NCBI GenBank assembly: GCA_963678705.1
Contig: OY783204.1
Span: forward strand, 16,688,759-16,752,758
Reading direction: 5' to 3'
DNA length: 64,000 nt
From: Panorpa germanica
Taxonomy: Eukaryota > Arthropoda > Insecta > Mecoptera > Panorpidae
In this document: in pieces, positions 10,361 to 21,224 of the stretch
How the letters are laid out: each line of letters opens with the position of its first letter
Position numbering within the stretch: position 1 is the stretch's first letter
Notes under the pieces: model-generated
Told to the model about the DNA's origin: nothing
Database searches by the model: none
Seen by the model: only the letters and a program-made list of their open reading frames with translations
Made by a program: the position numbers and the translations under genes

Positions 10361-11581
10361 ATGGTGATTAGAAGTCCGCCGCAAAATACAGCAGCTTACG
10401 GCACTGATAAATCAAACATCTCTGATAAAACGGAGACCATCCCAGAGACTATACCCCAAAGTGTACCATCTCCATCCAACTGTTGGACAACCGTGCAACA
10501 CAAGAAAAGACTAAGAAGTCCAGAAGTGCTGAATGCCAGGAAACAGACAAAACTAGCCGACTATTGGCTGAGTAAACCAATAGAAACCAACAACAGTTTT
10601 GAATGCCTGACAGAAGAGGAACGAGGAAACATAGAAACCACAAAGGAGACAGATACTAATGAATCAAGCAACACAACCACTATACCCAAACCTCCACCCG
10701 TAACAATATATAAGGTAGGAGTGATTCAACTCATCCATACACTGATGCAAAAAATTACGAGTAATTATACAGTCAAATCCACTGGCTTTGAAACAATTAA
10801 AGTTCAAGTTTTTGAGGCTGAACACTTTAAAACTGTTATAAAGGAGTTGGATGAGAAAAACACCCAATACCACACCTTCAGACCAAAAAGTGAGAAAACA
10901 TTTAGGTTTGTACTAAGAGGCCTACACCACGGAACGGATGTGGAAGCAATAAAATCAGCGCTCTTGGGTCTTGGCCACGAAGCAGTGAACATTCATAACA
11001 TAAAACACAGAGTCACCAAATTACCTCTACCTATGTTTTATGTAGACCTAAAAACTAGTGGTAACAACAAAGAAGTATACAACATAGAAAAACTTGACTA
11101 TAATATTGTTAAATACGAACCACCACGTACCAAAAGAGTAATTCCACAATGTACAAGATGCCAGGCATTTGGGCATACTAAAGCATACTGTCGCAAAGTA
11201 CACAAATGCGTAAAATGTGCTGAGCAACATGAGACAAAAAATTGCTCCCGCCAAATAAAAGACAACCAAGTAAAATGCGCTAATTGTGGAGGAAATCACC
11301 CTGCAAACTACAGAGGATGTGAAGTTCATAAACAATTGCAACAAAAATTATGGCCTACACTACGTGAAAAGAAGAACATTCAAACTCAAGCTCAACCTAG
11401 CCTAGAAAGCCAAATAAGAACTGGAGTATCATACGCCCGAGCTCTTAATGATCAAACAGTACCAACAAGCACCCAACCAGTCAGCAATATGGTTAAGCTT
11501 GAAGAAATGCTTGCCAGACTCATGGAACAGATGGGGACGATGTTCAACCTACTTACTGTCGTAGTTAGTAAATTGGCCTAA
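10361..11581 (+). CDS. Jockey LINE ORF1, gag-like nucleic-acid-binding protein (406 aa)
   Basis: RNA-binding ORF1 product expected to coat LINE RNA. A polar, low-complexity N-terminus is followed by a PRE_C2HC-like region (around residues 180-255) and three zinc knuckles from about residue 264: CTRCQAFGHTKAYC, CVKCAEQHETKNC and CANCGGNHPANYRGC. Order and spacing match ORF1 proteins of Jockey and X-element. The frame is fully open. The TAA stop overlaps the ORF2 start as TAATG (11579-11583), which suggests termination-reinitiation. Confidence 0.88.
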   Translation: MVIRSPPQNTAAYGTDKSNISDKTETIPETIPQSVPSPSNCWTTVQHKKRLRSPEVLNARKQTKLADYWLSKPIETNNSFECLTEEERGNIETTKETDTNESSNTTTIPKPPPVTIYKVGVIQLIHTLMQKITSNYTVKSTGFETIKVQVFEAEHFKTVIKELDEKNTQYHTFRPKSEKTFRFVLRGLHHGTDVEAIKSALLGLGHEAVNIHNIKHRVTKLPLPMFYVDLKTSGNNKEVYNIEKLDYNIVKYEPPRTKRVIPQCTRCQAFGHTKAYCRKVHKCVKCAEQHETKNCSRQIKDNQVKCANCGGNHPANYRGCEVHKQLQQKLWPTLREKKNIQTQAQPSLESQIRTGVSYARALNDQTVPTSTQPVSNMVKLEEMLARLMEQMGTMFNLLTVVVSKLA

Positions 11582-11601
11582 TGACAGTACAACAACAAAA
11601 C

Positions 11602-12337
11602 TGGTTAAGAACGCATGCACAACCTATATATTTATATAGATATTTCACGTTCTTAATGTATTTCATTAGAATATAATTTTGTATATTTTTAGATCTTAAG
11701 TTTTGTAATAATTCTTTTGTTTAACCAAATAATTTATTTTTTCTTTGTTATTGAATTAACTAACAAAGTTATTATTACTGTTACTCTGCCATTGTATTTT
11801 ATTTTACAAACCAGTTTCAAGGGCACACAGCTGGCCTGACAAATGCATTCTTTCTATCAATGTTCTGATAAAACACTATTAAAATAATCATTATTAACTC
11901 AAACTTCATACAGTAAGCATCACTAAATATCTTTAATTATTAACTCAAACGTCGTACAATAAACACCAAAATATCAGCTCCAACTTTCAACAGTTTGATA
12001 AATTATAAGAAGATTTTAATAGTGAATTGTATCACAGTATCATTGATATATACAGTTATTCATTTAATTTTCAATTATTGTAATTCGTCAAGTGTATTCG
12101 TATAATAAATGTTTTATGTAAAAATACTAGTGTTTTGCTGCTATTTGATTTAAAGCAAGAAATAAAAAATTGTTATTAATTATTTAATAACAAAAAGGTC
12201 CTTCGAGAAACTTTGGCGCAATCCATCGCTATCAAAGGAGTTAGAAGCAATCCATCAATCTGAGAAATTGGATACCGTCAACATCGCAAATAAGCCAATC
12301 TCAAGCTTATATAGATAAATAGGTCCAAACTCAACCA
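11602..12337 (+). repeat. 5' LTR of BEL/Pao element
   Basis: 736 bp, starting TGGTTAAG and ending CTCAACCA. Contains AATAAA-type sequence and AT-rich stretches; no promoter element was assigned with confidence. Confidence 0.92.
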
Positions 12338-12339
12338 TT

Positions 12340-12357
12340 TGGTCGGCTTCGAGCCGG
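12340..12357 (+). promoter_or_regulatory. Candidate tRNA primer-binding site
   Basis: TGGTCGGCTTCGAGCCGG begins two bases after the 5' LTR. Its TTCGAGCCGG part matches the complement of the 3' end of insect tRNA-Tyr, with a mismatch/indel in the acceptor portion. The primer assignment is an inference. Confidence 0.4.
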
Positions 12358-13674
12358 ATGCGAGCTAAGATAATCAGCATTTTGATCTTTCGAAGAAGAC
12401 TCACAAACATTTGGTCATCTTCAAGAGCGGATATACATCATTAAATCATCTTCAAGAACGGATGCGAGCTAAAGATAATCAGCATTTTCATCCTTCAAAG
12501 AAGATTCCATCCATTTGATCATCTTCAAGCAAGATTCTCATCAACGGATCCAACAATTGAGCATCTTAAAAGAAGATTCACACCACACTGATCATCTTTG
12601 AAAAGGATTCATCAAGCAAGGTGAACAATCTAGAAAAATCTCACTTTTGGCGTCAAGTACAACAGCACACACGAGTCAATCGCAGCAGCATCTGGATTCA
12701 GTCTTGAAACGAGAGCTACTACACGACAGTGGTGTCAAGGTAATCCTAAAACATTTATATATTTCCCATCCTATCCTTTATTACCTCTATTTTGGGTTTT
12801 TGCACTTACATCTTACATATTTTTACAAAATTTTACATTTACTACTGTTTGAAGCGTTATTTCATTTTACCAAGGTGTTTACACATCAATGATTCATTTA
12901 CATCATAAGTTCGTATCATTGTTGTATTATATTTTTTAATCAATCTTTCAACGATATTTAGTTTCTGTTTGTAGTTAATAAATCCTTGCCACTTTAGTCA
13001 AGTCATTTAGCGTTACCAAGCTATTGACCATCTATAGGGCTCGTATTAGTGTCATTAAGCACACACACACACACACATTAATTGCATTGGTTGCGAATTT
13101 TAGATTCCATAAATATAGCCTCTTATTACGTCATTTAATGTCCTCTCATAGGAATACGACACTTAGAGCACATATGCCAATCGCATTATTTAGCGAATAT
13201 AATTATTCCATTTTAAGCATTTGAATATATTTGTTCAAATCAAAATACTCATCTGTGTATTTTGCACAGAAATCTTTTTACGTGTTACGTAATAGATCAT
13301 CGATTATATTATTGCATCCACATAATATATATCTTTTTCAATTATTTTTTAAATATTTGAATTATATTTGTGTCATTCAGCACACATACATTAATTGCAT
13401 TGGTTGCGAACATTCGATTCCATAAGTATAATCTCACATAGGTCATCTAACGTCCTCTCATAGGATTAAGACATTTAGAGTACATACGCCAATCGCATTT
13501 AAATAGCGAATATTATTATTCCATTTTTAGCGTTTGAATTTTCAAACCAAAATTACCGTCTGTGTATTTTGCACAGAAGTCTTTTACGTATTTTACGTAA
13601 TAGATTACCTTCATATTATTTGCATCAGCAATAATACACTATTAATCATTAGAGATTTTAAAGTCACATTCACA
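12358..13674 (+). other. BEL/Pao 5' leader with internal duplications
   Basis: 12400-12610 holds loosely repeated GATCATCTTCAAG-like motifs. A block of about 280 bp is duplicated: about 13047-13330 and 13370-13645 share CATTAATTGCATTGGTTGCGA, CGTCCTCTCATAGGA and TGTGTATTTTGCACAGAA landmarks. A short (CA)n lies at 13060-13077. No gene is called here; open stretches are leader read-through. Confidence 0.6.
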
Positions 13675-16659
13675 ATGTCTTTAAAAACCTTAATCACAAA
13701 AATACATAGTATTAAATCATCATTAAAACGATGCAGTAAAGCCATCGAAAATATTGATATAAAAGATCCATCCACGTACGATGTGGAAAATATAAGGTTT
13801 CTTCATAAACAATGGGAACCACTAATGGCTTCTATTAATAAAACTCACTCTCAAATGAGAGAATTAGTAGAAGATGAGAGTGAATTGGATGCCATTGATG
13901 AAGAAAATACCGATTTTTGGATGCAATACGTTAAAATAGGCGCAAAAATCAATAAAATTATCTCAGCGTCTAAATCAATTGAAGCATCATGCACTTCAAT
14001 TTCTAAAGCTGCCACTTCCAGCACACTTACAGCGCAAGTCAAACGCACAAGTCAAGATATGTTATCAACTGCTTTAGTCAACATACCTGACAAAAACGGT
14101 AAAATAATTACTGCACGCGCGCTTCTGGATAACGGTAGTACATCAAGTTTTATTACCAAGAGTTTAGTACAAAAATTAAACATTCACACTACAAATTCGG
14201 ATGTAGTTGCTACCGGAATTGATAACTCCGAAGCTAAAACACATAAGCAAGCAAAAATCATTTTGCATTCATCTATTAACAATTACAAAACGTTTGTAAA
14301 TTGTCTGCTCATAGACACAATAACCGACAAAATCCCACGCATCAAATTGGATATTGTCAATCTATCAATACCGCATACAATAAAACTAGCAGATCCTAGT
14401 TTTAACGAACCACAATCTGTGGATTTATTGTTAGGAGCTGACATTTTTTGGAAATTATTACGCGTAGGCAAATCAACACTATCCAATAATCGATTGCAGT
14501 TGCAAAATACTTCACTAGGTTGGATAGTTACTAAATACAAATCTGCTACCAACAACAATCATGTGCATCATTATCACACATCCTTGCAAACTCAAATTCG
14601 CAAGCTTTGTGAAAGCGAGTATGTTAAAGAATGTGGCACTTTAATTACAAAAGAACAAACTCAAATTCACAAGGTTTGTGAAAGCGAGTCTGTTAAAAAA
14701 TGTAGAACTTTAACTTCAGAGGAACAAGCATGCCATGATCATTGTAGCAAAACTACTACTCGCGATTCAGATCGTAGATTCGCAATTACATCACCATTAA
14801 AATTGCCCACATCAGCCCTAGGGGATACCAAAACCACAGCTACCAAACAATTGCTTTCATTCGAAAGAAAATTTGATAGAAACAAACAACATAAATCTAT
14901 GTATTCTGCATTCACTCATGAATATATACGATCAGGTCATATGACCACTAACATTATTCAAAATTCATCCGAATCTACATATATTTTACCGCATCACGGT
15001 ATAGGAGATCCCAAAACAGCAATTACTAAACCCTTTCTTTTACCACAAAGAAAGCGTGTTACTAGTAAACCTCATAAATCATTCACATTGTCAAACTACT
15101 CCATAGCCAAGTCAAATTTTATATTTGACAAATTTTCAAATTTTAAATCGATCAATAGCGTCACCACATACTATTTACGTTTCATTCAAAATTCTAGAAA
15201 CAAGACAAACGGCATTTCTACGGTCAAGGAATTGCATAATTCAATTCAAATACTTATGAAATTTACCAAAGCAAATGTTTTATCATTAATAGCTAGAACC
15301 TTGGATCCACTCGCATTACTATTGCCTTGTGACATACCATGCGAATTAATGATACAACAACTATGGTTAATTAGCTTACATACAAGGTCTAAATTATTAT
15401 TCTTAAATTCACATCCATATGCCACAAACACCACTCTTAATGATTCATATGTTGATAAGCTACTGACTGGATCAAATGATCTATCAGAACTCAAGCTCCG
15501 CTGTATTAAAACATTAGAAACATTAAGTAGTGCAGGATCTTATTTACGGAAATGGATGTCGAATGATCACATTATTTTATTCAATTTAGACAACACCATT
15601 CAAGACCAACATTTTATTATAGATCACGCAGACTTAGAGCATTTTAAAACTTTAATTGTCAAATGGTGCTCAAAAACAGATTGTTTCAAATACAATATCG
15701 CCCATTTTGATCCACCTATAAAATTACCCAATAAAAATGTTCTATTTTTCATTGCCAAAATCTTTGATCCACATGGATTATTATCACCCTACGTCAAACC
15801 GTTTATGCTATTGAGACAACAAGTAAGGCTAACAAATCTACACTGGAATGTTGAAATTCCAGAAATTTCAGTAAAAACATGGACTCCTGTAATAAAGCAA
15901 TTACCAAGCTTAAACAATGCATCCATACCACAAAAATCATTAATCAAGAATTCCAAAACATTTGAAATTCATGGTTTTTGTGATGTGTTAAAAAATGCAT
16001 ATGGTTCTTGTATTTATTTTAAATCTATTAACTGCAATATCATAATTGACAAACTCTTCTATATCGACCCAGGAGGTATAGAATATTTCATATTAATCAT
16101 TATTCAATATTTCAATTTAATCGTTAAATGGCCCTCTAAACCTAACTGTTTTAAATACAGTATATTGCATTTTTATCTACTTGCCAAATTAACGAAATTA
16201 AATTATCATAACAACTTCAAACTCACTTGTACACTGCAAACTCAAATTGAGGCAATCCTCAATTTCCATCCCTTTTTTTCCGCTTCCAATAATCCCAATG
16301 ACCTAATTCCCTTCACACCTGGACACCTCTTAATAGGACGGCAGATCACAAGAATCGCTCCTGCAGAGGACGCTCTAACTAAATTAAGCCGAACGCAGCG
16401 CTACTCGCAATTTCAAGACTTTATTCAAAGTTGTTGGATAAAAAGGTCAAGCGAATACTTAGGACGCTGTAATCAGCTCGTGAAGTGGAAAATGTCAAAG
16501 GATGCTGTACTGCAGAAAGGAACTTTGGTCCTAGTCAAGGAGCCAAACTTTCATCCATCGCAATGGATGTTGGATAGCCCAGTGAAATTAAGTGTTAGTG
16601 AAGTTTCAGCGACTCGAGCAGCCACTATCAAGACAGCTAAGGGAAAAACCAGCGTCTAG
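13675..16659 (+). CDS. BEL/Pao polyprotein, rearranged and catalytically deficient
   Basis: The frame is open from 13534, but I choose ATG 13675 because the first 47 codons lie in the duplicated leader. Counting residues from 13534: a gag-like start (from 48), an aspartic protease with LLDNGS at about 197-202 (DNG for the usual DSG/DTG) and VDLLLGADIFW around 300, then low-similarity polar sequence with a duplicated QTQIxKxCESE segment. The end of the RT carries YVDK (639-642) in place of YVDD. IAKIFDPHGLLSP with a following HGFCD is the Pao connection/RNase H region, and the tail (RYSQFQDFIQSCWIKRSSEY) resembles DUF5641. An A17-like block (ARTLDPLALLLP) precedes YVDK, out of normal order. 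The RT palm and integrase core are missing. The frame is uninterrupted, so it is translatable but not enzymatically autonomous. Confidence 0.78.
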   Translation: MSLKTLITKIHSIKSSLKRCSKAIENIDIKDPSTYDVENIRFLHKQWEPLMASINKTHSQMRELVEDESELDAIDEENTDFWMQYVKIGAKINKIISASKSIEASCTSISKAATSSTLTAQVKRTSQDMLSTALVNIPDKNGKIITARALLDNGSTSSFITKSLVQKLNIHTTNSDVVATGIDNSEAKTHKQAKIILHSSINNYKTFVNCLLIDTITDKIPRIKLDIVNLSIPHTIKLADPSFNEPQSVDLLLGADIFWKLLRVGKSTLSNNRLQLQNTSLGWIVTKYKSATNNNHVHHYHTSLQTQIRKLCESEYVKECGTLITKEQTQIHKVCESESVKKCRTLTSEEQACHDHCSKTTTRDSDRRFAITSPLKLPTSALGDTKTTATKQLLSFERKFDRNKQHKSMYSAFTHEYIRSGHMTTNIIQNSSESTYILPHHGIGDPKTAITKPFLLPQRKRVTSKPHKSFTLSNYSIAKSNFIFDKFSNFKSINSVTTYYLRFIQNSRNKTNGISTVKELHNSIQILMKFTKANVLSLIARTLDPLALLLPCDIPCELMIQQLWLISLHTRSKLLFLNSHPYATNTTLNDSYVDKLLTGSNDLSELKLRCIKTLETLSSAGSYLRKWMSNDHIILFNLDNTIQDQHFIIDHADLEHFKTLIVKWCSKTDCFKYNIAHFDPPIKLPNKNVLFFIAKIFDPHGLLSPYVKPFMLLRQQVRLTNLHWNVEIPEISVKTWTPVIKQLPSLNNASIPQKSLIKNSKTFEIHGFCDVLKNAYGSCIYFKSINCNIIIDKLFYIDPGGIEYFILIIIQYFNLIVKWPSKPNCFKYSILHFYLLAKLTKLNYHNNFKLTCTLQTQIEAILNFHPFFSASNNPNDLIPFTPGHLLIGRQITRIAPAEDALTKLSRTQRYSQFQDFIQSCWIKRSSEYLGRCNQLVKWKMSKDAVLQKGTLVLVKEPNFHPSQWMLDSPVKLSVSEVSATRAATIKTAKGKTSV

Positions 16660-16741
16660 TGCAATATCTCGTTCCGCTACTTATTACAGAACATCAGTTG
16701 AAAATCAAGATGAATCTTACAATTTTCAACGCGCGGGAGTA

Positions 16742-17477
16742 TGGTTAAGAACGCATGCACAACCTATATATTTATATAGATATTTCACGTTCTTAATGTA
16801 TTTCATTAGAATATAATTTTGTATATTTTTAGATCTTAAGTTTTGTAATAATTCTTTTGTTTAACCAAATAATTTATTTTTTCTTTGTTATTGAATTAAC
16901 TAACAAAGTTATTATTACTGTTACTCTGCCATTGTATTTTATTTTACAAACCAGTTTCAAGGGCACACAGCTGGCCTGACAAATGCATTCTTTCTATCAA
17001 TGTACTGATAAAACACTATTAAAATAATCATTATTAACTCAAACTTCATACAGTAAGCATCACTAAATATCTTTAATTATTAACTCAAACGTCGTACAAT
17101 AAACACCAAAATATCAGCTCCAACTTTCAACAGTTTGATAAATTATAAGAAGATTTTAATAGTGAATTGTATCACAGTATCATTGATATATACAGTTATT
17201 CATTTAATTTTCAATTATTGTAATTCGTCAAGTGTATTCGTATAATAAATGTTTTATGTAAAAATACTAGTGTTTTGCTGCTATTTGATTTAAAGCAAGA
17301 AATAAAAAATTGTTATTAATTATTTAATAACAAAAAGGTCCTTCGAGAAACTTTGGCGCAATCCATCGCTATCAAAGGAGTTAGAAGCAATCCATCAATC
17401 TGAGAAATTGGATACCGTCAACATCGCAAATAAGCCAATCTCAAGCTTATATAGATAAATAGGTCCAAACTCAACCA
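16742..17477 (+). repeat. 3' LTR of BEL/Pao element
   Basis: Matches the 5' LTR over 736 bp with one visible difference. Preceded by a short purine-rich GCGGGAG (about 16733-16739), a weak polypurine-tract candidate. Confidence 0.92.
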
Positions 17478-20351
17478 AAAACTATAAACAACAAAAGTAT
17501 AAATTATGTATTTGGAACGCAAACGGTTTACACCAACACTCTCGGGAAATAAAAACTTTTTTAATTGACCAAGACATAGATATCATGATGGTATCAGAGA
17601 CCCACTTCACTGAACGGCACTACATTAGTATTCCAAAATATAAAATATACCACACTAGACATCCGGATGGTAAGGCACATGGTGGAACTGCAATAATTAT
17701 AAAAGATAGTATTGCACATCATGAAAGAGAGAAGTTTGCAATGGATTATTTACAGGCCACCAGTATTACTATTGAAAATGAAGTTAGCCCAGTAACAATC
17801 TCAGCAATTTATTGTCCACCAAAACACAACAACAAGAAGGAACACTACGTGACCTTTTTTGAAACACTGGGTAACAAATTTGTGGCAGGGGGTGACTATA
17901 ACGCCAAGCATCCAACATGGGGCTCGAGAATAACTAATACCAAGGGTAAAGAACTAGTAAAAGCAATGAGTGCTAAAAATCTAAGATCAATTTCAACTTA
18001 CGAACCAACTTACTGGCCTTCTGACGTAAAAAAAGTTCCGGATGTGATCGATTTTTGTATCACTAAAGGTGTTGACCCGAAAAAGTGTAAAGCGGAATCC
18101 TGTTTAGATTTGTCATCAGATCACTCTCCGGTGATTATTACTGTATACGAGGAAATACGCAGTAGAAAAACTGGGCCATCCTTGCACAATAATCGAACTA
18201 ACTGGGACCTTTTTAGATCAAAGCTAAATGAGTCTATTTCGTTAAGTATACCACTGAAAACTGAACTGGAAATTGAAATAGCAGTAGAACACCTTACTAG
18301 AAACATCCAAGAAGCAGCATGGTTTGCTACTCCCACGCATAAAGCAATCCAAGGGAAGAAGAATGATGTGCCCCTACTCATTAAGGAGAAAATAATGGAG
18401 AAAAGACATCTACGTAAACAATGGCAACTATGCAAATCACCTGCTAATAAAAGAAAATTAAATAGAGCTATAAAAGGCCTAAAGGAATTGATAGTGGAGC
18501 ATAATAACCAATGTATTCAAGAATATCTTGAAAATTTAACACCATCGGAAGCTACGGAGTACTCGCTGTGGAAAGCAACAAGGAAGATGAAAAGACCAGA
18601 GATACACAACCCTCCTATCAAAGATGACAAAAATAAATGGGCAAGGAATGATAAAGAAAAGGCTACGATGTTTGCTAATCATCTGCAGGAAGTATTCAAA
18701 CCGTATCCTTCAGAAACGGCAGCAGAAGAAGAAAATGGTATTTTGGATTTTCTGGACAGCCCTTTCCAAATGGACTTTCCTCATAAGGAAATTGCAACCA
18801 AGGAAACTTGGGAAACAATAGTAAAAGAAATCGATATTAGGAAATCACCCGGTTTTGACCTAATCACAGGAAAGATAATATTCGAACTATCTAAGAAAAG
18901 TATAAAACTAATTACTTTCATTTTTAATGCAATTCTTAGAACCAACTACTATCCTAGTAGTTGGAAGGTTGCTCAAATAATTATGATTCCGAAACCTGGG
19001 AAAAAACCGGAAGAGGTTACTTCCTATAGGCCCATTAGTTTACTGCCGATACTATCGAAATTATTTGAAAAAATATACGTTAAGAGGTTAAAATGTATCA
19101 TTAATGAAAAAAAGCTAATTCCCGAACATCAATTTGGCTTCCGCAATAAGCACGGTACTGTAGAACAAGTACATCGGTTGGTTAACACAATTAATAAAGA
19201 TTTAAATGCCAAAAGATATTGCTCAGCAGCTTTTCTAGACATAGCCCAAGCCTTCGACAAAGTGTGGCATAGGTCTTCAATATAAACTGAAAAAAATACT
19301 TCCGTACCAAGATTATCAACTATTGAGATCATATATGACTAATAGGCACTTCATGGTTAAAATAGGTAGCGAATGCACTGAATTGAAACCCATCCAGTCA
19401 GGAGTCCCTCAGGGAAGTGTCCTAGGACCCACACTTTACCTTCTGTATACTTCCGATTTGCCAACTACAACAGAAACTACCGTTGCTACGTTTGCAGACG
19501 ATACTGCTATATTAGCATCACACACAGACCCAGTATCGGCATCACGGAATCTACAGACTAACCTTGATATGATTCAAGAATGGCTCAAGAAATGGCGAAT
19601 AAAAGCAAACGAAAGTAAATCAACGCATGTAACATTTACCACGCGCAGAGAAACTTGCCCGCATGTGAAAATAAATAATTGTGTAATTCCACAATCCAAT
19701 GACGCTAAATATCTCGGTATACATTTGGACAGATGGCTTACCTGGCAAAAGCACATTTTTACAAAGCGTAAGCAGCTTGGTCTTAAAATCAGGAAAATGT
19801 ATTGGATAATTGGTCGAAAGTCAAAACTCTCTCTGGACAACAAAGTACTTATATATAAAACCATTCTGAAACCCATCTGGACTTACGGAATTCAGCTTTG
19901 GGGCACTGCATGCAACTCCAAAATAGCCATAATCCAGCGATTTCAAAATAAAGTACTACGACTCATTGTAGATGCACCATACTACGTCACTAACGAAGTC
20001 ATCCAGAAAGACATCCCAATAGCATCCATCAAAGATGAAATATACCTATCCAGCACAAAATATAGTGATAGATTAATCAACCATCCCAATGCGTTGGCGA
20101 ATCAACTGAACGTGTGTGACAACAGGGAACCCCGCAGATTAAGGCGATATCAACCAATAGACCTAACTTTAGGTCCGCGATAGGGAATAGTGCACAATAT
20201 ATGATATATTATAATAGATTATTGTATATAAAAACAAGAGGGCATTCACTGGAATGTTTCTCTTACATGTCTTAATTAATTATGCAAGTAATCATGTAAG
20301 AAGCTTATTGCCTACTTAGGCAGATTGCTGAAACAATAGGAGAAATAAAAA

Positions 20352-20360
<9 letters not shown>

Positions 20361-20410
<50 letters not shown>
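20361..20410. repeat. (TA)n microsatellite, unit 1
   Basis: Uninterrupted TA dinucleotides directly after the LINE poly(A). A (TA)n tract sits at the equivalent place in units 2 and 3. Confidence 0.95.
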
Positions 20411-20413
<3 letters not shown>

Positions 20414-21224
20414 ACGCGTTCTTATGCGTATTTCATATAAACGGTGGAACATTTTGACAACTACGAACATTATAATAGGTAGATTGTTTTTTTTTATTTG
20501 TATAATATTAAAAAGTTGACTGAGATATGATTACTTAAATTAGAAATTTGGAGTTTCATCTTTTTTACTTCATATGCAGGGTAGAGATAAATTTATTGTT
20601 TTTATATCTATTACACATAAATATATCATTTTACTAGAGCAATTTTTGGAAAATAGCCTGTTAGTGAAAATCATTCTACAGAGAGGCAAAAATAAAAATA
20701 GAAAATGTAGAGACCCTCCCTCCATACATTATAGACACAGTAAACAATATGGTGAAGTGCCCTATTTAGTGACGTTTCTATCATTATTTCACTTCAATTA
20801 TAGTTCGCATCAACTTTATCTTCATTTGTATTCCGATAGGTGGAGTAATTTCGCCATTTCTAGCCGATAAAGTAGACATTTTATATGAAAAAAATGTGAG
20901 AAAATGAACTATAAATGAACTCTTTTATGACAAAAAAATCATGACGCATCTTCAATATAATGTCAAAGTGACTCCAAAATGTTTACTGGGGAAGCGCAAA
21001 ATAAAAGAAGGAAATCGAGATATTTAAGTTTGTTTGTGTTTTTTAATTATGTATTTTTGTATTCATAACATTGTCTTTTGTACTGAAGAACAATTATATA
21101 GCATTCGTTATCTACAGTGCTCGAAAATTGAATAGGATCTTACTTTCAATTTAGAAAAGAAAGTGTTGCCATATGATATGGCTATGTTGGCACTCTTTAT
21201 TTAGGCAGAAGACTTAGAATTTAG
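20411..21224. other. Spacer after (TA)n, unit 1
   Basis: Begins with the right arm of the 47-bp inverted repeat (20437-20483). The rest has no recognised gene. Relative to unit 2 about 400 bp are missing at about 21118. Confidence 0.5.

Larger units (their letters stand above)
11602..17477 (+). mobile_element. BEL/Pao-type LTR retrotransposon, non-autonomous
   Basis: Direct 736-bp LTRs begin TGGTTAAG and end CTCAACCA. They flank a 4.4-kb interior and are bordered by a 5-bp target duplication AAAAC (11597-11601, 17478-17482). LTRs differ at one position by eye (T at 11864, A at 17004), so insertion is recent. The single ORF has BEL/Pao features but lacks most of the RT palm and the integrase core. 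Found only in unit 1. Confidence 0.92.
11581..20183 (+). pseudogene. Jockey LINE ORF2 (endonuclease-reverse transcriptase), interrupted and frameshifted
   Basis: Starts at the ATG of TAATG. Seven codons later (after 11601) it is broken by the BEL/Pao element, and it resumes in the correct frame at 17483. The AP-endonuclease is visible (SETHF, GGDYNAKHPTWG at about 17888, SSDHSPVI at about 18112), then the RT (SYRPISLLP at about 19022, FLDIAQAFDKVWH near 19235-19270). A small indel at about 19268-19271 shifts the frame; the remainder reads on through SGVPQGSVLGP (about 19399) and the catalytic FADD (19491-19502) to 20183. No RNase H. Apart from the insertion and that one indel the ORF is open, so this LINE was fairly young when disrupted. 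Confidence 0.85.
9961..20360 (+). mobile_element. Jockey-clade LINE, split by a BEL/Pao insertion
   Basis: Two-ORF non-LTR retrotransposon: ORF1 with CCHC knuckles, then ORF2 with AP endonuclease and reverse transcriptase but no RNase H, ending in AATAAA and a poly(A) run (20347-20360). Removing the 5.9-kb LTR element leaves about 4.5 kb, a normal length. The left edge is set by loss of similarity to unit 2 after about 9960. The right edge abuts a (TA)n tract; no target duplication could be defined. Absent from units 2-4. Confidence 0.85.

Noticed and set aside
10449-11344. Minus-strand ORFs opposite Jockey ORF1
   Set aside because: Antisense shadows of a well-supported zinc-knuckle ORF.
13060-13077. 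(CA)n stretch as a possible regulatory feature
   Set aside because: Short simple repeat in the BEL/Pao leader with nothing to support function.
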